DNA of 64,000 nucleotides from Limisphaerales bacterium (lineage in GTDB: Bacteria; Verrucomicrobiota; Verrucomicrobiia; Limisphaerales; AAA164-E04). Shown here one piece after another: positions 26,668-35,725 of the stretch; positions within the stretch are counted from its first letter, which is position 1; every line of letters begins with the position of its first letter. The position numbers were made by a program, and so were the translations under genes. The notes below the pieces were generated by a model that was given only the letters and a program-made list of their open reading frames with translations, was not told the origin of the DNA and ran no database searches. The stretch is from positions 1-64,000 of the forward strand of contig JAMASS010000021.1 of the NCBI GenBank assembly GCA_024761205.1, read 5' to 3'.

Positions 26668-27751
26668 CTCGGCATTGAAGCCGATCCCCAAATGGCGCGT
26701 CAACCGCATCGCCTTTGTCAAGGAATCAACCCCTGCGAGGGTGGCGAGCAGTTGGTGGCAACGAGAATCGGGTGGGAAAGTTTTGGTTTTCGCTGATGCG
26801 GAACGGTTTGTTGATGGGAGGCTTGGGCCTCTCCCTGCGGCAGACGTTATCGGCTTTGCGAGAGGGTTGAGCGGGTGAAGCGGGGAGCTGCCGGGCAAGG
26901 GCGGGTCGGGAGTCGGGTCGAGTTGGAGTCGAAGCTGCCGAATCGGGTGGAGGGCATTGCGTTGGTGATTTGTGGGTTGGACATCTTCAGCAGCGGTCAG
27001 GCGCGGCGGATCAAGGAGCGGGGATTGCGGCTCTACTTTTCGAACGAGATGATGTGGCCCTTCAAAAGGGAGAGGAGGAAGCGGTGGCGCAAGGATTGGT
27101 GGATAAGGTGTTTTTCGTGTCGGAGTATCAAGCGAAAGCGTTTCGTTCATTGTATCAAGGGGTGACGGAGGTAATCATTGAGAACTATGTGCAACCGGAT
27201 CGATTTCCGTATGCGGAGCGGCGGCATAAGGGTATTGTGCTGGGGCATTTGTCGCGTCCGGCCCCGGGGAAGTTTCCAGAGGATTTCCCTGTCTTTTATG
27301 AGGCGTTGGAGATTCCGTAGGCGCGTTACCTGGTGATGGGTTGGAGCGACGAGTTGAATCAAAAATACTCATGGCATCCATTCGGCCCGGAATGGCGTTT
27401 GCTGGCGGCGGGGGCGATGCCGGCGGATCGGTTTTTGCAATCGCTAGATTTGTTCGTGTACACTTTGGGGCCCTTTTTCCGCGAGTCGTGGGGTCGGGTG
27501 GCGGCGGAGGCCATGTTGACGGGAGCCATCCCGCTCGTGCCGCGAGGCTATCATTTTGGGAATTTGGTGGCGCACGGGGGATGCGGCTATTTGTGCGGTT
27601 CGTTTGGCGAGTATCGGGAGGCGGCGCAGCGGTTGTATTGGGATTATGATTTACGGCGGCGGATGAGCGGGCGGTGTGCCTCGTATGCGAGGGATCGGTT
27701 GTGCGATCACAGGCGCATAGGAGGCTTTGGGTGAAGGCGTTGAGTCTGTAG
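26668..27751 (+). pseudogene. Glycosyltransferase (GT-B, family 4-like) pseudogene
   Basis: Pieces of one glycosyltransferase lie in order across three frames. They are RIAFVKESTPARVASSWW, then LVICGLDIFSSGQARRIKERG and LYFSNEMMWPF, a frameshift near 27060, then GLVDKVFFVSEYQAKAF and IIENYVQPDRFPY. An in-frame TAG follows at 27318-27320. After it come RYLVMGW, SLDLFVYTLGPFFRESWGR and AEAMLTGAIPLVPRGYHFGNLV, the donor-binding half of a GT-B fold. Another shift near 27715 restores RRLWVKALSL before a stop. At least three lesions make it non-functional. Unlike the surrounding genes, its coding (plus) strand is G-rich, with codons such as GCG and GGG, so it may have arrived or been inverted separately. 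Confidence 0.85.
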
Positions 27752-28243
27752 GGTGAGCGGGATGACGAGTTATTGCTACTGGAGCGTTTGTTTGGGAAGC
27801 GGGCAAGCAGCGGGGCGATGGAGCGTTGTATTGCTTCGGCTCGGGCGGTCTCGGAGTGTTTCGGGAGTTCCGGGTGTTCAGTGAGATTGTACGGTGACGG
27901 ATGCGGTTTGTTAACGAAGCAGCATACCTACACGCACTACCATGACAGCTTTGGGTTAAAGGGTGTGGTTTGCCGGGCATTGCGGCGGGCATGTGGATTG
28001 GGTGAAGAGGGGGAGGATCATGTCTACTTGTATGAGGCTTTCGGAGGATGGGGGGCGGACGGGGATTGATATCCCCGTGGCTGTAAAACCGGTGAATGCT
28101 GCGGCGTCAATGGGGGAGGGCGTCGGTGCGCTCTTTGGCGACGGCAAAAATCCTCGAAAAGCCTCCCAAAAGGCCGGCCAAGGCGTCGATCACGCAGTGG
28201 ATCGCGCCGTGGAATTATGCAGATCGGCAACGAAGAGAGACAA
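27752..28243 (+). other. Intergenic remnant between glycosyltransferase pseudogene and atpG
   Basis: About 490 bp without a recognisable gene. The first part continues the G-rich strand bias of the pseudogene up to about 28090 and has open frames with no family resemblance. The last 150 bp return to the local composition. atpD and atpC, which usually follow atpG, are not here. Confidence 0.5.
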
Positions 28244-29122
28244 CTACCCCACCGACAACGATGCCGAAGTAATTTCCAGCAACTCGTTAGTGATGCTGGC
28301 CTGGCGCAGCTTGTTGTATTCCAGGGTTAGGTCCTTGATCAGCTGGTTGGCATTGTCGGTGGCACTCTTCATGGCGACCATGCGAGCGCTGTGTTCACTC
28401 GCCTTGCATTCCAACAACAGCTGATAAATCTGATAATTGAGATAGTGAGGCAGCAGGTTACCCAGCACATCGCCGGCGGTGGGCTCGAATTGGAATTCCA
28501 AAGGGCTTGCTTCCAGTTTCGTCTCACTTTTCTCGCCCTCGATCCCAGCTTCGATTCCCGTGATTTCGCCGACCGGCAGAAACGGTCGTAGTTCCGGATG
28601 CTGATTCAACGTCGAAATGAAATTGGTAAACAGCACATCCACTTGCTTAATGCCCTCCTGCAAGAATAGTTCCTGACCATATTTCGAGATCGCTCGAGCA
28701 TCCGCAAAATCCGGAACGTCTTTGTAGGTAAATTCAGCGGAAAGCTCCCGTTTCGTGCGGGCCACAAATTGGGATGCTTTACGGCCAACCGTCATAAAGA
28801 TGGTCGAGTCCACATCGGCCTTGGCGGCTTCACGCAGCAAATTGGTATTCAAAGCGCCGCACAAACCCTTGTCAGTGCTGATGACCATGAGCGCATGTTT
28901 TCCCTTTTCCTTCTTTTCAATCAGAGGATGATGGAAGTCACCGGCATTGGCCGTGACCTCGGCCAACATTTGGTTCATGAGCATGGCATACGGACGTCCA
29001 GCTAGAGCCGTCTGCTGGGCGCGGCGCATCTTGGATGCAGCCACCATCTGCATGGCTTTGGTGATCTGCGCCGTGTTCTTGACAGACTTGATGCGCCGCC
29101 GAATGTCACGTGTGCTTGGCAT
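28244..29122 (-). CDS. atpG: F1Fo ATP synthase gamma subunit
   Basis: The protein has 292 aa and is the central rotor shaft of F1. The N-terminal helix carries the family signature (RDIRRRIKSVKNTAQITKAM, then MVAASKMRRAQ). The C-terminal helix has SEHSARMVAMKSATDNA followed by LTLEYNKLRQASITNELLEI, both near-invariant. The start ATG at 29122 lies six bases after the atpA stop, consistent with one operon transcribed on the minus strand as atpB-E-F-H-A-G. It is the last gene of the local operon, because the beta and epsilon genes do not follow. Confidence 0.96.
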   Translation of the reverse strand: MPSTRDIRRRIKSVKNTAQITKAMQMVAASKMRRAQQTALAGRPYAMLMNQMLAEVTANAGDFHHPLIEKKEKGKHALMVISTDKGLCGALNTNLLREAAKADVDSTIFMTVGRKASQFVARTKRELSAEFTYKDVPDFADARAISKYGQELFLQEGIKQVDVLFTNFISTLNQHPELRPFLPVGEITGIEAGIEGEKSETKLEASPLEFQFEPTAGDVLGNLLPHYLNYQIYQLLLECKASEHSARMVAMKSATDNANQLIKDLTLEYNKLRQASITNELLEITSASLSVG

Positions 29123-29128
29123 GTGCGC

Positions 29129-30661
29129 TTACTGGTAGGTTTGGCCGAATTCGTCCAGGGTGCGCTTCACCATTGCGGTCACTTCGTCGTTCAGCTGCTT
29201 GTGCTGGACGATCGAGTTTAAAACGTCCTGTTTCCGTGCCTGCAAGTATTCAATGAGCTTCCCTTGGTAGTCCTTGAGCTTCTTGACCGCAATCGAATCC
29301 ATATACCCATTCTGCACCGCGTAGAGGATCATTACCTGCATCTCAACCGGCAGCGGATTGTACTGCGGTTGCTTAAACACTTCGACAATGCGCTTGCCGC
29401 GTTCCAACTGCGCCTGCGTCTTGGCATCCAAGTCCGAGCCAAATTGAGCGAATGCCGCCAATTCACGGAATTGCGCCAGATCCAGTTTGACACGACCCGC
29501 AACCTGCTTCATTGCCTTGATCTGCGCCGCCGAACCCACCCGAGACACCGACAGACCAACGGAAATAGCCGGCCGAATGCCCTGATAGAAAAGATCCGTC
29601 TCTAAATAGATTTGGCCGTCGGTGATAGAAATCACGTTCGTCGGAATGTAGGCCGAAACGTCACCAGCCTGGGTCTCAATAATTGGCAAGGCGGTCAATG
29701 AGCCTGCACCGTACTGTTCACCCACACGGGCTGATCTTTCGAGCAAACGGCTGTGCAGGTAAAACACGTCCCCTGGATAAGCCTCGCGCCCGGAAGGTCG
29801 TTTCAGCACCAGCGACACCTGGCGATAGGCCACCGCATGTTTGGAGAGATCATCGTAAATAATCAACGCATCCATCCCATTGTCCATAAACCACTCGCCC
29901 ATCGCACAACCGGCAAACGGTGCCAGATATTGATTGGTGGCCGAATCGGAGGCTGATGCACAGACAACAGTCGTATAAGGCATCGCATTTTCCGCTTCCA
30001 AAGTGCTGATCACCTGAGCCACATTGGACTGCTTCTGCCCAACCGCAACGTAGATGCAGTATAGCGGACGGTAATCCCGGTCCTCGCGCTCCTCAGCCGC
30101 TTTGTTCAGCCGGGCTTGACTGATGATGGTGTCGATCCCAATGGTCGTCTTACCCGTCGACCGGTCACCGATGATCAACTCGCGTTGACCTCGGCCAATT
30201 GGGATCATCGCGTCTACCGCCATGATCCCGGTCTGCACTGGCTGGGATACCGATTTCCGTTTCACAATGCCCGGCGCAATTTTCTCGACCGGATAACTCG
30301 CCTCGGCATTGATTGCGCCCTTGCTGTCGAGCGGTTGTCCCAGAGCATTCACGGTGCGACCTAACATGGCCTTGCCAACGGGCACCTGCAGCAGTTTGCC
30401 GGTGGTCTTGACCTCCTGACCTTCCTTGATGCCGGTGTAATCACCCAGCACAATGGCACCCACCTCGGTTTCCTCGAGGTTCAGGGCCAGGCCAACGACA
30501 CCATCGCCGAAATCGATCATCTCATTGAGCATCGCATCAGTGAGACCTTCGATCTTAGCGACACCATCGCTGATTTCCCGAACAACGCCGACATTCTCAC
30601 GGGCGACTGACTTCTTGACGCCACTGATCTGAGATTCGATTTCTTGCAACAAATTGCTCAT
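29129..30661 (-). CDS. atpA: F1Fo ATP synthase alpha subunit
   Basis: The protein has 510 aa from ATG 30661. The frame opens further upstream to 30709, but that would overlap atpH, and [12 protein letters not shown] is the natural N-terminus. It is the non-catalytic nucleotide-binding subunit of F1. Walker A reads GDRSTGKT (about residues 166-173), with S in place of the usual [31 protein letters not shown] (arginine finger region) and [17 protein letters not shown] are typical. It lies between atpH (44 bp upstream) and atpG. Confidence 0.97.
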   Translation of the reverse strand: MSNLLQEIESQISGVKKSVARENVGVVREISDGVAKIEGLTDAMLNEMIDFGDGVVGLALNLEETEVGAIVLGDYTGIKEGQEVKTTGKLLQVPVGKAMLGRTVNALGQPLDSKGAINAEASYPVEKIAPGIVKRKSVSQPVQTGIMAVDAMIPIGRGQRELIIGDRSTGKTTIGIDTIISQARLNKAAEEREDRDYRPLYCIYVAVGQKQSNVAQVISTLEAENAMPYTTVVCASASDSATNQYLAPFAGCAMGEWFMDNGMDALIIYDDLSKHAVAYRQVSLVLKRPSGREAYPGDVFYLHSRLLERSARVGEQYGAGSLTALPIIETQAGDVSAYIPTNVISITDGQIYLETDLFYQGIRPAISVGLSVSRVGSAAQIKAMKQVAGRVKLDLAQFRELAAFAQFGSDLDAKTQAQLERGKRIVEVFKQPQYNPLPVEMQVMILYAVQNGYMDSIAVKKLKDYQGKLIEYLQARKQDVLNSIVQHKQLNDEVTAMVKRTLDEFGQTYQ

Positions 30662-30705
30662 AGCCGATAAGGGAACAGAGTAAACGTAGACAGTGACAAT
30701 AAAGC

Positions 30706-31107
30706 TCAACTCGCAACGAACGACGCTGCAAGACCGTTCAAGCGCGAGCGCACGGACCCATCATAAACATCGCTTCCCACCTGAACACGAATGCCGCCAA
30801 TCAACGCTGCATTCTCAGTAAATCCAATGGTCAAACCCGAGCCATACATCCCCTCGAGTTTCTCCTTCACCTGAGCTTGGAGGTCAGGTGTCAATACTAC
30901 CGACGATTCAACCACTGCCGTCCGCCGCTGGACCTCAAGCTTCACCAGGCGCGAGAAGTGGCTCAGGACTGCCAGATAGCCACTCGGCTTCTGCTCCAAT
31001 ACTTTGCTGACCGCTGATCGCACTCGGTTTTCGTCCAATCGGTCATTCTCAAGACAACTTCGGAAAAGCGCTTTTCCGCCGCGCCAAGCCTGTTTGTTGA
31101 TCTTCAT
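30706..31107 (-). CDS. atpH: F1Fo ATP synthase delta subunit (short form)
   Basis: The protein has 133 aa and is the peripheral-stalk cap that joins subunit b to F1. It is shorter than the usual 175-180 aa. The N-terminal helical domain is reduced, while the C-terminal half keeps the family pattern: [20 protein letters not shown], then [20 protein letters not shown] and the final LNGLAAS. Identification rests on this C-terminal motif and on position between atpF and atpA. The stop is 44 bp before atpA. Confidence 0.85.
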   Translation of the reverse strand: MKINKQAWRGGKALFRSCLENDRLDENRVRSAVSKVLEQKPSGYLAVLSHFSRLVKLEVQRRTAVVESSVVLTPDLQAQVKEKLEGMYGSGLTIGFTENAALIGGIRVQVGSDVYDGSVRSRLNGLAASFVAS

Positions 31108-31131
31108 TCGACGAACTTACAGAAACTTCCC

Positions 31132-31689
31132 TTAAGATGACGCCAGCTCTCGATTTGCCTCCTCAACCAGTCGCTTCTGGTCCTCGGGAGTGAGGGCCTT
31201 GCCAATCACCTGCGTCGTCGTCTTAACGACCAAGCCGCCAATTTCCTGCTTCAGATCCACCAGCATCTTGGCGTGGTCGGCAGCGGCAGCTTCCCGGGCC
31301 TGACGGATAATTTGCTCGGCCTGAGCGATGGCCTTCCGACTTTCCCTCTCTTGAACTTGTGCCGCAGCTGCGCGGGCCTGCTCGATCAATTTGTTGGCCT
31401 GGACATTCGCTTTTTCCAAGACCTCTTTCCGTGCAGCCTCCGTACTTGCCAATTCCTGTTTAATCTTATAGGCGTTCGTCATGCTTTCAGCAATTCGCTG
31501 ACGGCGTTTCTCCAGCATCATCAAAATGGGCTGGTAAGCGAATCTCTTCAACAGAATCGCTACCACCACAAAGGCAATCAGCTGGGAAATGAACAGAGGT
31601 AAAGTGACTCCGAACTTGCTCGCGATATCGGCGACAATATTCCCGCTACCTGATTCGGCAGCAGCAGCAAATAGAACTAACTGATTCAT
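31132..31689 (-). CDS. atpF: F1Fo ATP synthase b subunit
   Basis: The protein has 185 aa from ATG 31689; an upstream ATG at 31740 would add 17 residues and is less likely. One membrane helix (about residues 27-47, PLFISQLIAFVVVAILLKRFAY) is followed by a long charged helix ending in the delta-binding region. The pattern PILMMLEKRRQRIAESMTNA is characteristic. It forms the stator stalk as a dimer. Length is slightly above the 156 aa of Escherichia coli. It lies 69 bp after atpE and 24 bp before atpH. Confidence 0.93.
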   Translation of the reverse strand: MNQLVLFAAAAESGSGNIVADIASKFGVTLPLFISQLIAFVVVAILLKRFAYQPILMMLEKRRQRIAESMTNAYKIKQELASTEAARKEVLEKANVQANKLIEQARAAAAQVQERESRKAIAQAEQIIRQAREAAAADHAKMLVDLKQEIGGLVVKTTTQVIGKALTPEDQKRLVEEANRELASS

Positions 31690-31758
31690 GCAGAGAGTAA
31701 AGCTGGTCAGGCAGAGACCCTCTACCTGACCCAATTCCAACCAATGATTCGAACGGAC

Positions 31759-31983
31759 TTAATTCCCCGCCTTGCCCAAGAAAATGGCAATGAACAGGAC
31801 ACCTTCAGCCAACGCGGCGAAGATAATCGCTTGAGTACGAATATCTCCAGCCGCACCAGGATTGCGTCCGGTGGCTTCAGCGGCCTTCATCCCGATAAAA
31901 CCAACACCGATAGCCGAACCTAAAGCCGCCAAACCAACGTTGAGGCTTCCGCTCAACTCCGCCAATAAGGGCAATAACGTCAT
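31759..31983 (-). CDS. atpE: F1Fo ATP synthase c subunit
   Basis: The protein has 74 aa from ATG 31983; a longer frame to 32100 is not used, because it overlaps atpB. It has two membrane helices with the polar loop GRNPGA. The ion-binding glutamate is in IIFAALAEGV. The residues around it (no Q in helix one, G after the Glu) match proton-type rings, not the sodium motif Q...ES/T. It assembles as the rotor ring in the membrane. Confidence 0.95.
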   Translation of the reverse strand: MTLLPLLAELSGSLNVGLAALGSAIGVGFIGMKAAEATGRNPGAAGDIRTQAIIFAALAEGVLFIAIFLGKAGN

Positions 31984-32080
31984 TTCTCTATAATCTTTCT
32001 TTTTTGTGTTTACCAGCGGTTCTCGCTGACCTGCACGATCAAACCGCCAATTAAATTCATCACCGGACGCCTTCCAAAAA

Positions 32081-32986
32081 TTAGTGCGCCTGCTTGCCAT
32101 GATGCACGCAGATCAACGCGGTGAACACTGAGGTCAGCAAAGCGAACACCAGCGCCTGCACCAATCCCACCAGTATTTCGAGCAAATAAAACGGCAACAC
32201 AAAGAGCCAGCCAAACCAAATGCCACCCAGATGCATCACCGTTTCCAAAATATTCTCACCAGCGAAGATGTTGCCATAGAGTCGGAACATCAAGGCCACT
32301 GGGCGCACCGAGATCGACACGATTTCAATTAAGCCCACAAAAATAAAAACCAACGCCAAAAACAGCCCCATGAAATTGAAACCGTGACCCTTTACCGCGA
32401 AAATGTGCCCAAGAACTCCCTGAACTCCATTCGCCTGAATAGCCCAGATGATCCAGAGGACAAAAAAGGTCAACGCCATTGCAGAGGTCATATTGAGATC
32501 CGCGTTCACCCCACGAAGCAATGGCTCAGTCATATGGAAGTGACCGTCGGCATCCACTGCTCCCCAGCCGATAGTTCCTAATCCTGGGACCAAACCAAAC
32601 CAGTTTGTAAATAGAATAAAAATAAAAATCGTCGCGAAAAACCAGAACGTCTTCTTCACCAACTCCGCTCCGACAATGCTTTCAAAGAACCCATACAAGC
32701 TCTCAACCAACCACTCCCAGAAATTCTGCAATCCCGAAGGCACGAGCTTGGCATTCCGTGTGGCCATCTGGGAAAGAGAGATGATCAGACCGGCCACAAT
32801 CCAAGTGACAACCATGGAGTTGGTAATCGCCAGCGGGCCAAGGCGAAAAAGCTCTACTGGACCAGGTGTCAGCCCGTGATGCTCAACTCCTGCGCCTCCC
32901 TCAGGACCATGAGTCTCGGCGGCGAACCCCGAAACGGAGCTCATCAGCAAAAAGAAAACAATGACTAACGTTCTAAATGCGAGCAT
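32081..32986 (-). CDS. atpB: F1Fo ATP synthase a subunit, with predicted leader peptide
   Basis: The protein has 301 aa from ATG 32986. The first hydrophobic segment (LVIVFFLLMSSVSGFA, about residues 6-21) looks like a cleavable signal, which is seen in some a subunits. The channel region has LMFRLYGNIFAGE with the essential arginine, and the C-terminus has a long hydrophobic helix (LVQALVFALLTSVFTALI). It carries protons to the c ring. It is the first gene of the operon; the upstream stretch has inverted repeats (33072-33103). Confidence 0.95.
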   Translation of the reverse strand: MLAFRTLVIVFFLLMSSVSGFAAETHGPEGGAGVEHHGLTPGPVELFRLGPLAITNSMVVTWIVAGLIISLSQMATRNAKLVPSGLQNFWEWLVESLYGFFESIVGAELVKKTFWFFATIFIFILFTNWFGLVPGLGTIGWGAVDADGHFHMTEPLLRGVNADLNMTSAMALTFFVLWIIWAIQANGVQGVLGHIFAVKGHGFNFMGLFLALVFIFVGLIEIVSISVRPVALMFRLYGNIFAGENILETVMHLGGIWFGWLFVLPFYLLEILVGLVQALVFALLTSVFTALICVHHGKQAH

Positions 32987-33071
32987 TGCGCAATACCATT
33001 TGGACAAATGGAGGCAACTGTCTCTCAGGGAAACTCGTTTACCCCAGTGAAAACGGATAATCTGAGGCATC

Positions 33072-33103
33072 GTGAAAGCTTTCACAAGGACTTTTTGATC
33101 CTT
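33072..33103. promoter_or_regulatory. Paired inverted repeats upstream of the ATP synthase operon
   Basis: A perfect 14-bp palindrome GTGAAAGCTTTCAC (33072-33085) is directly followed by AAGGA-ctttttga-TCCTT (33086-33103). Both are 85-115 bp upstream of atpB in a gene-free stretch. A palindrome of this kind could be an operator; no protein is known to bind it and no clear -35/-10 pair can be placed. Confidence 0.3.
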
Positions 33104-33109
33104 TTGCAC

Positions 33110-33735
33110 CCTTCAGGTTATTCGTTCAAATCTAGGGAACCTCTGAACCAGTATCCGGCGTTCAGGATCAAGGCGCAAAACTGCCGGCACGCTGGTGGCG
33201 CCTCAAAAAAATCTAGCTTGCAGCGCCCGGACGCCGGCAAGCCGTCGCTTGCGCGGCTAGTTTGGGCAGCCGCGCCGGACTCGCCTGGAGGGCTCGCGCT
33301 TGGGCCTTGGCCAGCGCTTCGACTAAGCCGTTGCCGATCCCGCTTGGGGGGGGAACGCCCCGCCGTACCCAGCACCGGCGGCGGTCTGCGGTTCTCGGCT
33401 TTGGCCGTCCGCTGAATCCAGCGTCTCTTCCGAGAGACCGACCACCAAGGAAACCAACGGGCTCGGACAAGCCGGGGCGCGCTTCGCTGTCCGGCATTCA
33501 AGACAGGCGTCACGGCAAAGGCTAGCGCCCGCCCATCGGCGGTGCGCCACCGGGCGAGGGGCTTTGATCTAGCAGCCATGAGATGGGCCTTGCGGCTCCA
33601 GCGGGCAAGCAACAGCCTTCGGTGTCCGAGAGGATATCTTTCAGTTCATGGTTCGTTGGCGGGCATGACCCTTTGGTGCGCACCTGCCAACCCCCCTGTC
33701 ATCTCCATAACGTTCTCCAAGGCGGTTCCTCACAG
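33110..33735. other. GC-rich, repeat-like intergenic segment
   Basis: About 600 bp with long open frames on both strands in several phases, none resembling a protein family. High GC without stop codons explains the open frames. A similar gene-free, open-frame-rich segment lies at 39777-40304. I infer a non-coding dispersed element of the genome, not a gene. Confidence 0.45.
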
Positions 33736-33744
33736 ATTCCTTTT

Positions 33745-34405
33745 AGCAACAAGCGGACGACGCCATTCTCGGAGACGTCAGCAAAGCGTTCGATTGGCCC
33801 CAAGAAGACCCCGCGCCTCATCGAACGCTGTGACACCAGCCGCTTTGCCTCGCCCCAATGGGTGTCCATCAACGCGGCAATCTCATCAAAAAACATATCC
33901 TGATATTACTCGACAAACAGATGCTGCTAGCCTGCCGCTTGTGCGAAACCGGTTGCCGTTTCGTCACTGTGACCGTGCTGGTTGGAATGTGCATGGCGAT
34001 CATGAATTTGCGATACACGATGGCATGCTCCTAGCCAGCTCGGCAGTAGATCGGGCGGTGAGTGCCTGTATCGAGGACCTCGACCAACGCGGCTTCAGCG
34101 AGACAATCCTCTTGGTCATCATCGGTGAATTTGGTCGCGCGCCCAAGAGCAACGACCGAGGCGGTCGCGATCATTGGGGCAATCTCTGTTCCCTGGGCTT
34201 TGTCGGTGGCGGCCTACCGATGAGCCAAGTCATTGATGTGTCCGATCAATTCGGCGGCAGTCCAACCAGCGACTCCGTTACCAGTGACCACCTGCTCGGC
34301 ACCATCATGTACACCCTGTTCGACATCGACGAACCCGAAGTCGGCATCTCGCGGGGCATCCTTGATGTAATCACCACCGCGCACCCCATCCCACAACTCA
34401 GCTAG
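33745..34405 (+). pseudogene. DUF1501 family protein remnant
   Basis: Pieces of a DUF1501 (secreted sulfatase-like, alkaline-phosphatase superfamily) protein lie in sequence. One frame has DDAILGDVSKAFDWP and ERCDTSRF. Another has LLACRLCETGCRFVTVTV. The last frame, open to 34405, has AVDRAVSACIEDLDQRGFSE, LLVIIGEFGRAPK and GGRDHWGNLCSLGFVGGG, the family's conserved C-terminal metal-site region. The N-terminal half is missing and there are at least two frameshifts. DUF1501 genes commonly pair with DUF1553/DUF1549 cytochrome genes in Planctomycetes and Verrucomicrobia; none is present here. Confidence 0.85.
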
Positions 34406-34511
34406 CGTGCTGACAAACGGTGCAGTGAGACTCTATCGCCCCGCTATCGCCTGTGGCATCCGAAAGTGTCAAACCGATTGGCACTGCCTACCCCGAACCC
34501 TATCTCTAGTT

Positions 34512-34846
34512 CATGTCCATTGGCCGCTTGTTGCCCTGCTTACTTTGCTTCGCCCTCTCTTCCTTGCCGGACAGGCAAGCCCCCTGGCCGAAACCCTTTC
34601 CCTGGGCGTCAAACACCCGGTCGTGATCCGCCAAATGGTCTCGTCGCGGATTCCGAACTCGGCCTCCTTTGCCATCAATCACTGAAAGGCCAGTTAGTTC
34701 ATCAAGCTCGCAAGGGACTGCGCGGCTTGTTCGAGACTCGTGCCGTTCGCACCCCCAAAGGCGATCTATACTCCTTCACTTACCGATCAGGTGACAACGG
34801 CAGGACTTGGAAGGGTCCCACAATCGCCTTTTACCAAGAGCGATAG
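34512..34846 (+). pseudogene. Sialidase-like (BNR/Asp-box) gene fragment
   Basis: From ATG 34512 there is a signal-like start (MSIGRLLPCLLCFALSSL). After frame changes, the sequence VRTPKGDLYSFTYRSGDNGRTWKG appears, shown here only in its key part: the Asp-box pattern S-x-D-x-G-x-x-W within YRSGDNGRTW. No more of the propeller follows, because the fragment runs into the tail of a sulfatase remnant on the other strand at about 34846. Identity as a sialidase or other Asp-box protein rests on this single motif and on context. Confidence 0.5.
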
Positions 34847-35641
34847 ATCATTCCCGTCCACGAAAAGATTCCGAGCAGGCAAATACCACTCTCCCCTGTT
34901 CATTCCCCTACGACTGCGCAAACTACCGGTCCGGTCATCGCGATAGCTGCCATTGTCGGAAGCGTAAATGATCAGCGTGTTCTCAACGGAATCGATGTCT
35001 CGTAAGTGGGACAACAAGCGGCCAATTGCCTGATTGGTATTATTAATCGTTTTCGAATAGGTCGCCGCCTTGTCCTTAAGTTCATCATACGCTGGAACAA
35101 TCTCATCAGGCGCGGCAATCAGAGCCTGCGGTCCATGAAACCAACCGGTGAGAAAGAGGTGAACCGTCTTGTCGTGATGCTGCCTAGCTAGGTCAAAGAC
35201 TCGTCCATGACCAAGCTGACAAGAGCAACCCACCAACGGCCCTACAGTCTCACCGTTACGAATGAAATTGTTGGGATTGCGATGGCTCGGAGAGGCGTTG
35301 TTCCAAGGGGCAAATCAATAGTTAAAACCCATACTGATCCGGCGTCGGCTTCTTGCGAGTCTTGGTGGGCAAACCGAGATGCCGCTTGCCGACATGCGCC
35401 GTGGCATAACCAGCACCCCCTGAGCACCTCAGCGAGTATTACCTCACGTTCCAAGAGATGGGAATGCTAGTCCGGATCACTGATCTAACTATAGATACTC
35501 ATGCGGATATGATGCCACCCCGTCATCAAGGTCGCACGCGCTGGCGAACACACCGCCCGCCGCCAACATCACAACCTTGGGACGAGCGGCCCGGACAGAA
35601 AAGAAAACCGCAAACAGCAAGCCACAGATCAATAATCGCAT
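34845..35641 (-). pseudogene. Sulfatase remnant
   Basis: On the minus strand, ATG 35641 starts a signal peptide (MRLLICGLLFAVFFSVRAA) followed by the typical RP-x-VVML strand. After that, pieces of a sulfatase follow in shifting frames: GAGYATAHVGKRHLGLPTKT and KKPTPDQYGF, then GPLVG.YSCQL, LKDKAATYSKTINNTNQAIG, LIIYASDNGSYRDDRTG and finally GIFSWTGMI. The segment that should hold the formylglycine site C-x-P-S-R is missing, lost in a deletion near 35460-35490, and the C-terminal third is absent. It cannot work. It abuts the sialidase fragment tail to tail. Confidence 0.85.
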
Positions 35642-35704
35642 CTTTATAAGGGAAAACCTAAAGCTAATTCCCCCACAACGCCCAACTTGATAAACAAGAA
35701 TGTT

Positions 35705-35722
35705 CCGCGTCTCCGCGTGAGA
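35705..35722 (+). repeat. Dispersed intergenic motif, copy 2
   Basis: CCGCGTCTCCGCGTGAGA lies just downstream of the esterase gene stop (that gene is on the minus strand). It matches copies at 13821 and 45852. Confidence 0.45.
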
Positions 35723-35725
35723 AAA

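Noticed and set aside
33118-33612. 164-codon minus-strand frame
   Set aside because: Arginine-, proline- and serine-rich sequence, open in other frames too; it looks like GC-rich non-coding DNA.
34466-34846. Considered an intact small secreted protein gene
   Set aside because: The signal-like start and the Asp-box piece lie in different frames and no full domain remains, so it was entered as a pseudogene.
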